A DNA stretch of 64,000 bases, taken from an uncultured Sphingorhabdus sp. (GTDB lineage Bacteria; Pseudomonadota; Alphaproteobacteria; Sphingomonadales; Sphingomonadaceae). The notes beneath the pieces were generated by a model that was not told the origin of the DNA, ran no database searches, and saw only the letters and a list, made by a program, of their open reading frames with translations. Both the position numbers and the translations under genes were made by a program. This document shows, in pieces, positions 50,993 to 59,965 of this stretch (positions are counted from its first letter, which is position 1; every line of letters begins with the position of its first letter). The stretch is taken from assembly GCA_937873665.1 (NCBI GenBank), contig CALMYW010000394.1, forward strand, positions 310,001 through 374,000, given 5' to 3'.

Positions 50993-53263
50993 ATGAACCT
51001 TCGCCGCCGATTGTTGATCGAATGGGCGTTAATTGCCTTGTTCGGTACGCTTGCTGTCATTCTGGCAACGCATTGGCGCGGCACATCTGCATTCGACAAT
51101 CTGGTTTACGACCAACTGTCTTCAATCTCCCGCCCAAAACCCGACGAAAAGATCCTGTTGATCAACATCGACGAAGCCAGTCTGGCACGCATTGGTAAGT
51201 GGCCATGGAACCGGAATATCCATGCACAACTGATCGACAAACTTGCGTCCGCAGGCCCACGTACAATACTTCTTGACGTGCTGATGAGCGAAGCATCTTT
51301 GGCGGCTGACGATAGGGCATTGGCCGATGCGATGCGCAAATCCGGGGCGGTATACCTGCCGTTGAATTTTCATAGCCCTGGAAGTGATGGCAAAGCCTAC
51401 GATACCGAACTCCCCCTGCCTACGCTGGATGCGGCAGCCAAAGGCGTAGGACATGTCAATATCACGTTCGACAACGACGGCATCGTCCGCCGCATCAACC
51501 TGTGTTTTGACAGTGACGAGCGAAGCTGGCCGCATCTGGCCGAACTGATATATCGGAACGGAGCAGAGCCCTCCCCGGCATTTGCAAGACTGGCCCGGTG
51601 TAGCCAACATCTCCTGCTCCCTTATGCGCCTCGCGACAGCTATTCGGAGATCTCTTTCGTTGATGCGCTGGAAGGTCGCATTCCCGATCAGTTGGTCAAG
51701 GGGCGCGACATAATCATCGGCGCTACGGCCGCCGGAATGGGAGATAACTACCCCGCCCCCTTCAGCGATGGCGGCGTCGTGTCGGGATCGGAAATCATGG
51801 CGAATATGGTTGCAGCGCTCCGCCGTGACGATTTCATCGCATCAGCGCCAGTCTGGCAGATTTCCCTGCTCTCGCTTTTGCCGATGTGGCTGTTGATGCT
51901 CGGCTTTCTGCGCTGGCAACCCCGAACGGCCTTGATCGTATCACTGTGTCTGATCGCGACCGTTTTCGTGACAAGCATGGTAGCTTTATCTGCAAGCATA
52001 TGGTTTCCACCCGGCGCCGCACTGATTGGAATAATCTTGGTTTACCCTTTATGGGGTTGGCGCCGCCTGCAGGCTATGAGTGCCTTCATGCAGAGCGAAC
52101 TCGGCGAACTTGAGCGCGAAGGCGAAATTGTGCCATTGGCATTGAACCCTGACCGCGGCAGTGATCTGGTCGGCCGGCAAAGCGCGGCACTGGGCAGCGC
52201 CATCGACCATTTGCGCGATCTGCGGCGCTTCGTATCAGACTCACTCGAACATTTACCTGATCCGATGTTTGTGACCGATACGGTTGGTACAGTGACTATG
52301 GCGAACCACCGGATCGAGGAATATCTGGGTCCAAGGCTTAAAGGCACGGCACTTAAATCTCTACTCGACCGCATCGTCGCACCCGTGCACCGGCGCAGTG
52401 TCGACGAGTATCTGCGGGCCATGGAGCGCGAGCCAACCGGTGATCATCAGCCATTTGTGCGTTTCGTCTCACCCGACGGAAGCCATTTCGTCATGCGCAG
52501 CGCTCCGGTCGTCAACGACTTGGATGTGCATGTCGGGCAGATCCACTATCTTGCTGACATCAGCGCGCTGGCGCAGGCGGAAAGCGATCGCGAAGAGGCG
52601 CTGCAACTGCTGTCACACGACATGCGATCCCCCCAATCCGCGATCATTGCCCTGCTGCCTACGGTAGCGGACAAGGATGTCAGCCGCCGCATTGAAGGGC
52701 ATGCCCGCCGAACGATCGCTCTGGCGCAGGACTTTGTGGATGTTGCGCGCATGGGCGAGAGCCCTTTCGAAGGGACCGATGTTTTGCTCGCCAATTTGGC
52801 GCACGATGTTTCCGACAATCTGTGGCCGCTGGCGCAAGAGCGTAGCGTAAGGATAGAAGTAATCGATGATAGCGGCAGCGGCTTTGTGCTGGCAGAGCCT
52901 GACAGCCTCGGCCGCGCGATTACCAATATCCTCGACAATGCCATCAAATTCAGCCCTGTCGGAGGTTCGATACAGCTACGCACCCGGCGCATTCGTGATG
53001 TCGAAGCTAGCATGCTCGAGTTGACTATTTGCGACGAAGGGCCGGGCATTGAACCTGACCTGCTGCCAAGGCTGTTCACACGATTTGCTGCGCACTCGGC
53101 TCCTGATGCACGTATCAAGAGCAGCGGACTGGGCCTGACTTATGTCCGCGCGGTTGCGGAACGCCATGGAGGCAAGGTCTGGGTTGAAAATGGCAAGAAA
53201 GGCGCATGTTTCCACCTGCGCCTCCCTGAAGCGGCAGATCCTATTCCAGACCCTGCCGCCTAA
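50993..53263 (+). CDS. CHASE2-domain sensor histidine kinase
   Basis: A 756-residue inner-membrane kinase: N-terminal span, extracellular CHASE2 domain (about 35-300; DEKILLINIDEASLARIGKW, PRTILLDVLMSEASLAADDR), three membrane spans (about 300-370), a PAS-like domain (DPMFVTDTVGTVTMANHRIE), the phosphoacceptor His542 in LLSHDMRSPQSAII, and the ATPase domain (NILDNAIKFSPVGGS, CDEGPGIEPDLLPRLFTRFA, GLGLTYVRAVAERHGGKVWV). It almost certainly phosphorylates the regulator encoded two genes upstream. Its last 23 bases overlap the end of a minus-strand lipoprotein gene. Confidence 0.94.
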   Translation: MNLRRRLLIEWALIALFGTLAVILATHWRGTSAFDNLVYDQLSSISRPKPDEKILLINIDEASLARIGKWPWNRNIHAQLIDKLASAGPRTILLDVLMSEASLAADDRALADAMRKSGAVYLPLNFHSPGSDGKAYDTELPLPTLDAAAKGVGHVNITFDNDGIVRRINLCFDSDERSWPHLAELIYRNGAEPSPAFARLARCSQHLLLPYAPRDSYSEISFVDALEGRIPDQLVKGRDIIIGATAAGMGDNYPAPFSDGGVVSGSEIMANMVAALRRDDFIASAPVWQISLLSLLPMWLLMLGFLRWQPRTALIVSLCLIATVFVTSMVALSASIWFPPGAALIGIILVYPLWGWRRLQAMSAFMQSELGELEREGEIVPLALNPDRGSDLVGRQSAALGSAIDHLRDLRRFVSDSLEHLPDPMFVTDTVGTVTMANHRIEEYLGPRLKGTALKSLLDRIVAPVHRRSVDEYLRAMEREPTGDHQPFVRFVSPDGSHFVMRSAPVVNDLDVHVGQIHYLADISALAQAESDREEALQLLSHDMRSPQSAIIALLPTVADKDVSRRIEGHARRTIALAQDFVDVARMGESPFEGTDVLLANLAHDVSDNLWPLAQERSVRIEVIDDSGSGFVLAEPDSLGRAITNILDNAIKFSPVGGSIQLRTRRIRDVEASMLELTICDEGPGIEPDLLPRLFTRFAAHSAPDARIKSSGLGLTYVRAVAERHGGKVWVENGKKGACFHLRLPEAADPIPDPAA

Positions 53264-53771
53264 TTTTATACGCCCCCTTGGGACGAGAAAGATCGGCGAG
53301 AGCGGCGGTAACCAGAGCGGGGAGAACCTCGGCCATTTGCGCCTTGCAATGATATTCCGAAGCTTCGCCGCGATACAATTCAGTGCCATCGCCAATACGC
53401 GTCAATATGACCGAAAGGCGCATCTCTCTATCATCGCAACTCTGAAACGGCTTTGCATCTTTGGCCGCCGCAATATCCGTAACGGTATCGCCCGATTTTA
53501 CCTTCACCGAAATGGCTGCATCCCTCTCTGCAAAAGCAACATGAAGCTGAACGTCACCGACTTGAGTTTCAGGAAAACCTTTATTTGCCAGAGATTTGAT
53601 GACGGCGGCACGAGCCTGAGCAGCGGCTGAAGCTGTTGGCGGAGTTTCATGAAGAATCGTGAGGGCAGTCGCAACGCCAGGCCCGGCGCTGTTCACACGC
53701 GTTTCTATAGGGCTGGCACAAGCAGACAGGCCCAGAAACACTATAGAACTTAAAATCAGGCGCAACCCCAT
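53241..53771 (-). CDS. Lipoprotein of unknown function (176 aa)
   Basis: The N-terminus MGLRLILSSIVFLGLSAC is a lipoprotein signal with Cys18 lipidated. The mature part has alternating strands (VQLHVAFAERDAAISVKVKS, MRLSVILTRIGDGTELYRGE) reminiscent of DUF4136-like outer-membrane lipoproteins, but I cannot assign the family. Two cysteines (QSCDDRE and YHCKAQM) may pair. It is convergent with, and overlaps, the CHASE2 kinase gene. Confidence 0.75.
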   Translation of the reverse strand: MGLRLILSSIVFLGLSACASPIETRVNSAGPGVATALTILHETPPTASAAAQARAAVIKSLANKGFPETQVGDVQLHVAFAERDAAISVKVKSGDTVTDIAAAKDAKPFQSCDDREMRLSVILTRIGDGTELYRGEASEYHCKAQMAEVLPALVTAALADLSRPKGAYKIRRQGLE

Positions 53772-53794
53772 AAGCGGTCTTTAGCAGAGGGCAC

Positions 53795-53968
53795 TCACCG
53801 CGTCAGCAGGAAATACACAACGTAAAACCAGCTGAAAAATCCATGGATAATCGCCCACAATACCGATTTATGCGCGGTATAGCTGATGACAATCGCCAGC
53901 GCGCTGCCGAAACCGACGCCCGATTTAACGACATCGCGCTGGATGATGCGAACGCGTTCCCCGGCCAT
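53795..53968 (-). CDS. Small two-span membrane protein (57 aa)
   Basis: A 57-residue protein beginning [20 protein letters not shown], with two predicted membrane segments (residues 17-32 and 36-54, FFSWFYVVYFLL). Its ATG overlaps the DAHP synthase stop by one base (TGATG), so it is translationally coupled to it. Family and role unknown. Confidence 0.7.
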   Translation of the reverse strand: MAGERVRIIQRDVVKSGVGFGSALAIVISYTAHKSVLWAIIHGFFSWFYVVYFLLTR

Positions 53969-55341
53969 CAAGCCGCTTGCCTTGCGCGCTCGGCCAGTTC
54001 CTGATTGAGCATTTCTGCCAGCAGGAAGGCCAGTTCTAGCGACTGCGCCGCATTGAGGCGCGGATCGCAATGCGTGTGATAACGATCCGCAAGCGCCTCA
54101 TCGGTCACCGCAATCGCACCTCCAGTGCATTCGGTGACATTCTGGCCGGTCATCTCGATATGGATGCCGCCGCCAAAGCTGCCCTCTGCACGGTGCACGG
54201 CAAAGAATCCGCGAACTTCAGCCAATATCCGTTCGAACGGGCGGGTTTTGTATCCGCTGGCCGACTTGATCACATTGCCATGCATCGGGTCGCACGACCA
54301 GATTACCGGATGGCCTTCGCGCAGCACTGCACGCACTAGCTTCGGCAAACCGGCCTCGATCTTGTCATGGCCATAGCGCGTAATCAGCGTCATCCGCCCC
54401 GGAACGCGCGCCGGATTCAGCGTGTCGAGCATCCGCAACAGCGCATCCGGCTCCAGACTCGGTCCGCATTTCATGCCGATCGGATTGCCGATACCGCGCA
54501 GGAATTCGACATGCGACGAACCCTCAAAGCGGGTGCGGTCGCCAATCCACAGCATATGAGCCGAGGTGTCGTACCATTGACCGGTAAGCGAATCCTGCCG
54601 CGTCATCGCCTGCTCATAGGGTAAAAGCAGCGCTTCATGGCTGGTGTAGAAGCTGGTGCCCTTGATCTGGGGAACGGTTTCAGGAGTAATACCGCAGGCT
54701 TCCATGAAGGCCAGCGCCTCACCGATACGGTCGGCCACATCCTTGAATTTTTTTGCCCAGGGCGAACGGCCCATGAAATCGTGGGTCCAGGCATGCACCT
54801 GTTGCAGGTTGGCATAGCCGCCCTGGCTGAACGCGCGCAGCAGGTTCAGCGTGGCAGCCGCCTGGCTGTAGGCCTTGACCATACGTTCGGGATCGGGCTC
54901 GCGTGCGACGGATTCGAACGCGATATCGTTGATGATGTCGCCACGATAGCTGGGCAGCTCGACGCCATCGATCACCTCGGTATCGGCAGAGCGCGGCTTG
55001 GCAAACTGGCCTGCCATGCGGCCAATCTTCACGACCGGAAGCTTGCTGGCAAAGGTCAGGACGACAGCCATCTGCAACAGCACACGGAACGTATCGCGGA
55101 TGTTGTTCGGGTGGAATTCGGCAAAACTTTCGGCGCAATCGCCACCCTGTAGCAGGAACGCCTTGCCATCCACCACATCGGCAAGTTCCGAAGTCAGGTT
55201 GCGCGCTTCACCCGCAAATACCAGCGGCGGAAAGTTGCGCAGCGTCGCTTCTGTCGCGGCCAGTGCTTCCTGGTCACGATAGGTCGGCATCTGCTTGCCG
55301 TCATGGTTGCGCCAGCTTTCGGGCGTCCAATTCGCCGCCAT
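53968..55341 (-). CDS. 3-deoxy-7-phosphoheptulonate synthase, class II
   Basis: First enzyme of aromatic amino-acid synthesis, joining PEP and erythrose-4-phosphate. The 457-residue length and plant-like motifs ([81 protein letters not shown]) define the class II (AroA-II) type. The upstream spacer of 262 bases, shared with the SleB gene, holds a strong palindrome. Confidence 0.95.
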   Translation of the reverse strand: MAANWTPESWRNHDGKQMPTYRDQEALAATEATLRNFPPLVFAGEARNLTSELADVVDGKAFLLQGGDCAESFAEFHPNNIRDTFRVLLQMAVVLTFASKLPVVKIGRMAGQFAKPRSADTEVIDGVELPSYRGDIINDIAFESVAREPDPERMVKAYSQAAATLNLLRAFSQGGYANLQQVHAWTHDFMGRSPWAKKFKDVADRIGEALAFMEACGITPETVPQIKGTSFYTSHEALLLPYEQAMTRQDSLTGQWYDTSAHMLWIGDRTRFEGSSHVEFLRGIGNPIGMKCGPSLEPDALLRMLDTLNPARVPGRMTLITRYGHDKIEAGLPKLVRAVLREGHPVIWSCDPMHGNVIKSASGYKTRPFERILAEVRGFFAVHRAEGSFGGGIHIEMTGQNVTECTGGAIAVTDEALADRYHTHCDPRLNAAQSLELAFLLAEMLNQELAERARQAA

Positions 55342-55457
55342 CTTGATTACTCCACTAAGTCTATTGCGGGCGGCCTTCTAGGCGTGTTGCCAACGATGGT
55401 GCAAGCAAAAGCGCCTATTTCCGCTCCAAACGCAAGTTTGTTGCTGCGCTGCACAAT

Positions 55458-55478
55458 TTTTTACAAGCGCTGTAAAAA
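55458..55478. promoter_or_regulatory. Palindrome upstream of DAHP synthase and SleB genes
   Basis: Perfect 8-base arms, TTTTTACA and TGTAAAAA, flank AGCGC. It lies in the 262-base divergent spacer (55342-55603), which holds no other gene that I can see. It may be an operator for one or both genes; a weak terminator-like hairpin is the alternative. Which protein binds is unknown. Confidence 0.45.
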
Positions 55479-55603
55479 TATGTCACGTTAATCCAAGGCT
55501 TTCTGCGCGTCCCGCGATGAAACAGGGCTAAATTAGCACTCCAGATTGTAATCCTTTGCGCCTATAGGCGACTCGTTACAGGGGTATAACTTTAGTCACA
55601 ATC

Positions 55604-56818
55604 ATGCTGCACCAGCCACTCCAGACAGAAAGCGCGCCGAAAAAACGGCAAGCGCCTGCCAAGCGCCAACGGCGCCTGTTTGGCTGGCGCGAGCTTGTGC
55701 TTGTGGTGATAGCCTTTCTGCTTTTGGCATTGTTACCTAGCTCGGCCCAATGGGCGTGGAGTGTTCCGAGCGAACCATCGACCAAGGATTTGCTGGCAGA
55801 TGCTGCAGAACGGGCTGACGAGAATTTCTCGGGGTCAGCCTTTTTCTTCCTTGATCCCGATGTGAACGCCCCCGCGGCGCCCCAACTCAAATTGACAAAA
55901 TCGGTGTCGGGCGTTTCACCCGAAACATCCGCATTGATTGCAAAGGCCGATCTCTCTGCATTCGCGACAAACGCAGCGGCCGCGCCGTTCGTGATGAAGG
56001 CGGGAACGGTTGACTATGGCCGCGCACTGAAGTGCCTGACCGATGCGATTTATTACGAAGCTGCGAACGAACCTGACGCAGGCCAGCGCGCCGTCGCGCA
56101 GGTCATCATCAACCGCATGCGGCACCCGACCTATCCGAACAGCATTTGCGGCGTGATCTATCAGGGGTCGGAACGCGCTACCGGTTGCCAGTTCAGCTAT
56201 AGCTGCGACGGGTCGATGGCGCGCACCCCTGCCCGCCCGTCATGGCTGCGGGCACAGCGTGTTGCGATGGATGCGCTTTCGGGCTCGGTTTATGCGCCCG
56301 TCGGCATGGCGACACACTATCACGCGACCTATGTCTATCCCTATTGGGCCCCGAGCCTGAATTTCATCGGCACCATCGGTGCGCACCGTTTCTATAGCTG
56401 GAAAGGCAGTGCCGGGCGCCCGTCTGCATTCTTCCGCAGCCATGCAGGCCGTGAACCTTTCCCGGGGCCGAAACCGCGCGCTTGGAACGCCGAAGTTACG
56501 CCCTTGCTCGATCCGATCGAATTGCAAAAACAATATGAACGCGAATTTGCGGCTGTTCGCCTAAAGGCCGAAGCCGAAGCTATCGCGGCGGCCAAAGCCG
56601 GACTGTCAGGCGGATCAAACGTTGCGGCGGCCTATTCCGACATAACGCCCTATCGCCCTGCCCAAGCTAAAAACTATAATGCTCCCGACTATTCGGCAGA
56701 TGCCCACGCCAGGGGTGGTGATGATGCCTATGCCGGTGGCAAGCTGCCGACCAATGGCGATGTAAAAAGCGAGTATCAGGCAAGCGGCAGCTGGAAGAAG
56801 CAACCCAGCGGCATCTGA
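55604..56818 (+). CDS. SleB-type cell wall hydrolase
   Basis: The 404-residue protein has one N-terminal membrane span (ELVLVVIAFLLLALLPSSA) and a Hydrolase_2/SleB domain at about residues 140-260: LTDAIYYEAANEPDAGQRAV, AQVIINRMRHPTYPNSICGV and QFSYSCDGSMARTPA, with the catalytic glutamate in YYEAANE. SleB lytic transglycosylases were first known from spore germination; in non-spore-formers they remodel peptidoglycan. The C-terminal 140 residues are low complexity, with tyrosine and proline. Confidence 0.9.
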   Translation: MLHQPLQTESAPKKRQAPAKRQRRLFGWRELVLVVIAFLLLALLPSSAQWAWSVPSEPSTKDLLADAAERADENFSGSAFFFLDPDVNAPAAPQLKLTKSVSGVSPETSALIAKADLSAFATNAAAAPFVMKAGTVDYGRALKCLTDAIYYEAANEPDAGQRAVAQVIINRMRHPTYPNSICGVIYQGSERATGCQFSYSCDGSMARTPARPSWLRAQRVAMDALSGSVYAPVGMATHYHATYVYPYWAPSLNFIGTIGAHRFYSWKGSAGRPSAFFRSHAGREPFPGPKPRAWNAEVTPLLDPIELQKQYEREFAAVRLKAEAEAIAAAKAGLSGGSNVAAAYSDITPYRPAQAKNYNAPDYSADAHARGGDDAYAGGKLPTNGDVKSEYQASGSWKKQPSGI

Positions 56819-56828
56819 TTTCAATAAG

Positions 56829-58217
56829 TCAGTCCAGTTTCTGGCTGATCCGCAAGGTCGCGCGCAAACCGCCTTCACTCCGATTTTCCAGAGTAACATC
56901 GCCGCCATGCGCCCGGGCAATGGCGCGCGCAATGGTCAATCCAAGGCCAGAACCACCAGACGCCCGGTTGCGCGAGCTTTCAGCCCGCGCAAAGGGTTCA
57001 AACAGGTCGGTCAGTTGTTCATGCGCAAGACCCGGTCCTTGGTCATCTATCGTAATCGACAACTGATTTCCGTCGCACACGGTCACAATCTGCGCCTTGC
57101 CGCCATATTGCAGCGCGTTGCCCATCAAATTGCGTAGCGCTCTGCGCAACAGGACAGGGCGGACTGCGGCACGGCATTTTTCCATGCTCTCGACTACCGT
57201 CAACGAGCCCTCGCCGTCCAGTTCGTCAGCCACCATTTCAACGAGTGCGCTGACGTCCGTGAGTACCAGCGCCTCAGCCGATTTGCCGAGGCGGGCGAGA
57301 ATCAGGATATCGTCGAGAATGTGGACCATCTCGTCCACCGTCGCCGCCATTTTCGTGCGTTCATCCTCGTCCTCGACAGATTCGATACGCACACGCAGCG
57401 ATGCCAGCGGCGTCTTCAGGTCGTGCCCAATCGCACCCAACATCACGTCCTTTTCGGTCAACATCGCATTCACACGCTGCTCGGCCGTATTGAAACTGTC
57501 GATCAAACTACGGATGTCGTCGGGACCTTGCGGCTCAAGCGGCGGCGCGCCGCTCGCCAACCCCGCATGCTCGAGACGCAGGTTGAGTTGACGCAGCGGT
57601 TTGGAAATCTGGCGAATGACGAGCAACAACGGGATCATCACGCCGAGGTAGATCAGCCCGGTCTCGATAAGAAGCGCCAGCGGTGGAAGAATGTTGCGCG
57701 TCCTTACCCGCGCGGCCGAGTGGAGCCAGTTACCATCGGCCAGCTTGACGCTGAGCAGAGCCACTTCTCCTCGACTGGAATTTGCACGCCATTTATGTTC
57801 AGGAGCACTACGATAAGTATGAGGCCTGGGTTTAAGATCGTCCGGCAGCGCAGAGGCCGGTCCAACAGACAAACGCACCGACTGGATTTCCGGATAGACA
57901 GATTGCAAATGCATGGCGAGGCGCTCAGCCAATTCTTCCGTGCTATGAAATCCCGGCGTATTCAGCGGCCCCTTCGCTCGAATGATCCTGACCGAGGGTC
58001 GACCTCCCAAACGATTAACCGGCTCAACCGAACCAAAATCAAGCCTGTTGGATGCGACTGCGACCATCAGGGAAGATGCCTCAACTACAGCCCGACCCTT
58101 GAGCATTTGGTATCGCATCGCAGTGTTAATTCCCTGCACCAGCAACAAGCCAAATGCAGTTATCAGTATGATCCTGCCGGTCATACTGCGCGGAAAAAAG
58201 CGAAGCCCCCCAAACAT
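56829..58217 (-). CDS. Sensor histidine kinase (EnvZ-like)
   Basis: A 462-residue kinase with two membrane spans (about 12-30 and 195-215), a periplasmic sensor domain between them, a HAMP region, the H box IGHDLKTPLASLRVRIESVE and an ATPase domain (NLMGNALQYGGKAQIVTV, IDDQGPGLAHEQLTDLFEPF, SGGSGLGLTIARAIARAHGG). The ATG at 58217 starts two bases after the response regulator stop. The ligand is not known. Confidence 0.93.
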   Translation of the reverse strand: MFGGLRFFPRSMTGRIILITAFGLLLVQGINTAMRYQMLKGRAVVEASSLMVAVASNRLDFGSVEPVNRLGGRPSVRIIRAKGPLNTPGFHSTEELAERLAMHLQSVYPEIQSVRLSVGPASALPDDLKPRPHTYRSAPEHKWRANSSRGEVALLSVKLADGNWLHSAARVRTRNILPPLALLIETGLIYLGVMIPLLLVIRQISKPLRQLNLRLEHAGLASGAPPLEPQGPDDIRSLIDSFNTAEQRVNAMLTEKDVMLGAIGHDLKTPLASLRVRIESVEDEDERTKMAATVDEMVHILDDILILARLGKSAEALVLTDVSALVEMVADELDGEGSLTVVESMEKCRAAVRPVLLRRALRNLMGNALQYGGKAQIVTVCDGNQLSITIDDQGPGLAHEQLTDLFEPFARAESSRNRASGGSGLGLTIARAIARAHGGDVTLENRSEGGLRATLRISQKLD

Positions 58218-58219
58218 CG

Positions 58220-58939
58220 TCAACTCCGCTGGACTTCGACCGAGAAGCGGTAGCCACCGCCCCAGATCGTTTTGATATATTTGGGATCCTTGCTGTCTGG
58301 TTCTAGCTTGCGCCGCAACCGACTAACCTGATTGTCAATCGCACGATCAAACGGCCCGGCAATGCGGCCCTTGGTAAGGTCGAGTAGCTGGTCACGATTG
58401 AGCACCTGACCCGCCCGCTCCACCAGCGCCTCCAGCAGCCGGTACTCGCCCGATGACAAAGGCACGAGCGCGCCATGCGGATCGAACAATTGCTGCTCTG
58501 CAGTCTTCAGCTGCCAGCCATCAAACGCCCAGATGGTGCCCCCATTGCCGTTGGCAACCGGTGCGCCGTTGGTGCGACGGAGAGCGACCTTGATGCGCGC
58601 CACCAGTTCGCGGGGAGAGAATGGTTTGACGACATAATCGTCCGCACCGATTTCAAGGCCGACAATGCGGTCGGCCTCTTCAGAGCGTGCGGTAAGCAGT
58701 ATCACCGGTGGCCCGCCATTTTCCGCAATGTAACGGGTAAGGCTCAAACCATCCTCACCCGGCATCATAATATCGAGCAGGACAACATCGATATCATAGC
58801 CTTTGAGCGCTTCGCGTGCACTCGCCGCATTGCCCGCCTCGGTCACGCGATAGCCCTGTTTCTCCAGATAGCGCGCCAACGGGTCACGGATCGACAGTTC
58901 GTCGTCGACCAACAGGATATGGGGGCGGGTCTTGGGCAT
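58220..58939 (-). CDS. OmpR-family response regulator
   Basis: A 239-residue regulator with receiver (Asp56 in DVVLLDIMMPGEDG, Lys in ADDYVVKPFSPREL) and winged helix (PLSSGEYRLLEALVERAGQV, RAIDNQVSRLRRKLEPDSKD, IWGGGYRFSV). It is paired with the kinase at 56829-58217. The EF-hand gene lies 84 bases upstream on the same strand, so the three may be co-regulated. Confidence 0.95.
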   Translation of the reverse strand: MPKTRPHILLVDDELSIRDPLARYLEKQGYRVTEAGNAASAREALKGYDIDVVLLDIMMPGEDGLSLTRYIAENGGPPVILLTARSEEADRIVGLEIGADDYVVKPFSPRELVARIKVALRRTNGAPVANGNGGTIWAFDGWQLKTAEQQLFDPHGALVPLSSGEYRLLEALVERAGQVLNRDQLLDLTKGRIAGPFDRAIDNQVSRLRRKLEPDSKDPKYIKTIWGGGYRFSVEVQRS

Positions 58940-59023
58940 CGGCTGTTACTATCGCGCCAATCTGCAAAGGGGAAGCTGGGCGGCATCATAGGGGTGAAGC
59001 CGCCCCGCCAGGGGGAAGGAAGC

Positions 59024-59623
59024 TTAGTTTGTGGCAGCAGATTTCATCTGTTCGCGCATCGCGCTGCGCATGGCACCATGCTCGGCATTCGAAATCTGTC
59101 CGTCCTTGTTGGTGTCTACTTTGGCGAAATGAGCATCAACCGCTGCGGTCATTTCCGCCTTGGTGATGGTCTTGTCGCCATTGGTGTCGGCCATTTTGAG
59201 CATCTTCATGCCGCCGCCATGACGGCCACCGTGATGGGCACGACCTTCGTGATGACGCCCCATCTTGCCTTCACCGCGTTCGCCACGTTCGCCACGTTCG
59301 CCACGTTCGTCACGTTCTGCCATGCGTGCAGCATGGGCGGCAGTGAATTCAGCTTCGCTGATGCTGCCATTCTTGTCAGTGTCCATTTCGCTAAACTTGG
59401 CCTTGTGCTTGGCTTCACGGTCGGCAGCATTGATCTGGCCGTCGGCGTTGACATCCATTTTGGTGAAATGGGTGTTTGCCATCGCGGTCACTTCAGCCTT
59501 GCTGAGCGAACCGTCACCATTGGCGTCGGCTTTGCCCATTGGGCCGGGCGCTGCAAAGGCAACCGCTGCGGCGATTGCGGCAGTCGCAACTGCGCCGCCG
59601 CCAATGAGGAATTTCTTTTTCAT
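59024..59623 (-). CDS. Exported multi-EF-hand protein
   Basis: The 199-residue protein has a signal peptide (GGAVATAAIAAAVAFAAPG) and five EF-hand loops: DANGDGSLSKAE, DVNADGQINAAD, DTDKNGSISEAE, DTNGDKTITKAE and DTNKDGQISNAE. Between loops 3 and 4 lies a charged insert made of repeated GER units then a His/Gly-rich stretch (RHHEGRAHHGGRHGGG). Calcium binding in the periplasm is likely; the insert may bind other metals. Such proteins are frequent in sphingomonads. Confidence 0.9.
   Translation of the reverse strand: MKKKFLIGGGAVATAAIAAAVAFAAPGPMGKADANGDGSLSKAEVTAMANTHFTKMDVNADGQINAADREAKHKAKFSEMDTDKNGSISEAEFTAAHAARMAERDERGERGERGERGEGKMGRHHEGRAHHGGRHGGGMKMLKMADTNGDKTITKAEMTAAVDAHFAKVDTNKDGQISNAEHGAMRSAMREQMKSAATN
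59277..59318. repeat. 9-bp tandem repeat inside the EF-hand gene
   Basis: Four to five copies of CGTTCGCCA in tandem, the last ones with one or two changes, encode the GER repeats. The number of units could vary by slippage without a frameshift, because the unit is a multiple of three. Confidence 0.85.
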
Positions 59624-59779
59624 GTCACTTGACCTTCGTGTCTGTCCATAGAGCCGCTATGGCCGGTTGCCTGCTATTTAGGAAACAAAGGTCGCAGAAC
59701 TATCCGACGCGCGCACGAATTTGTCGCAATTGGTAACGGCCGCAGAAGCGGCTGGGGTCGGCAGAACTGTTGGTAAAGT

Positions 59780-59853
59780 TGGAGCGGGTAAGGGGAATCG
59801 AACCCCTCTAGCTAGCTTGGAAGGCTAGTGCATTACCACTATGCTATACCCGC
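59780..59853 (-). tRNA. tRNA-Gly (TCC)
   Basis: Cloverleaf with acceptor GCGGGTA/TACCCGC, anticodon loop CTTCCAA with anticodon TCC, T arm with GTTCGATTC and encoded CCA. It reads GGA (and GGG) glycine codons. Confidence 0.96.
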
Positions 59854-59916
59854 CCGCTCCGATGGCGGCGCTAATGCCATTGCGGCGCGCGCCGGTCAAT
59901 AGATATGCAGCAAATG

Positions 59917-59952
59917 AAAAGCCCCGCAGCGATCGCGCGCTGCAGGGCTTTT
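59917..59952 (-). terminator. Terminator of the petABC operon
   Basis: A long GC-rich hairpin (AAAAGCCC...GGGCTTTT, with inner GCAGCG/CGCTGC) ends in a T run on the minus strand, 14 bases after the petC stop. Confidence 0.85.
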
Positions 59953-59965
59953 CACCATATCGGTC

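Noticed and set aside
59277..59318. A short tandem repeat that could be read as a CRISPR-like or minisatellite array.
   Set aside because: The units are only 9 bases, contiguous without spacers, and encode the GER repeats of the EF-hand protein.
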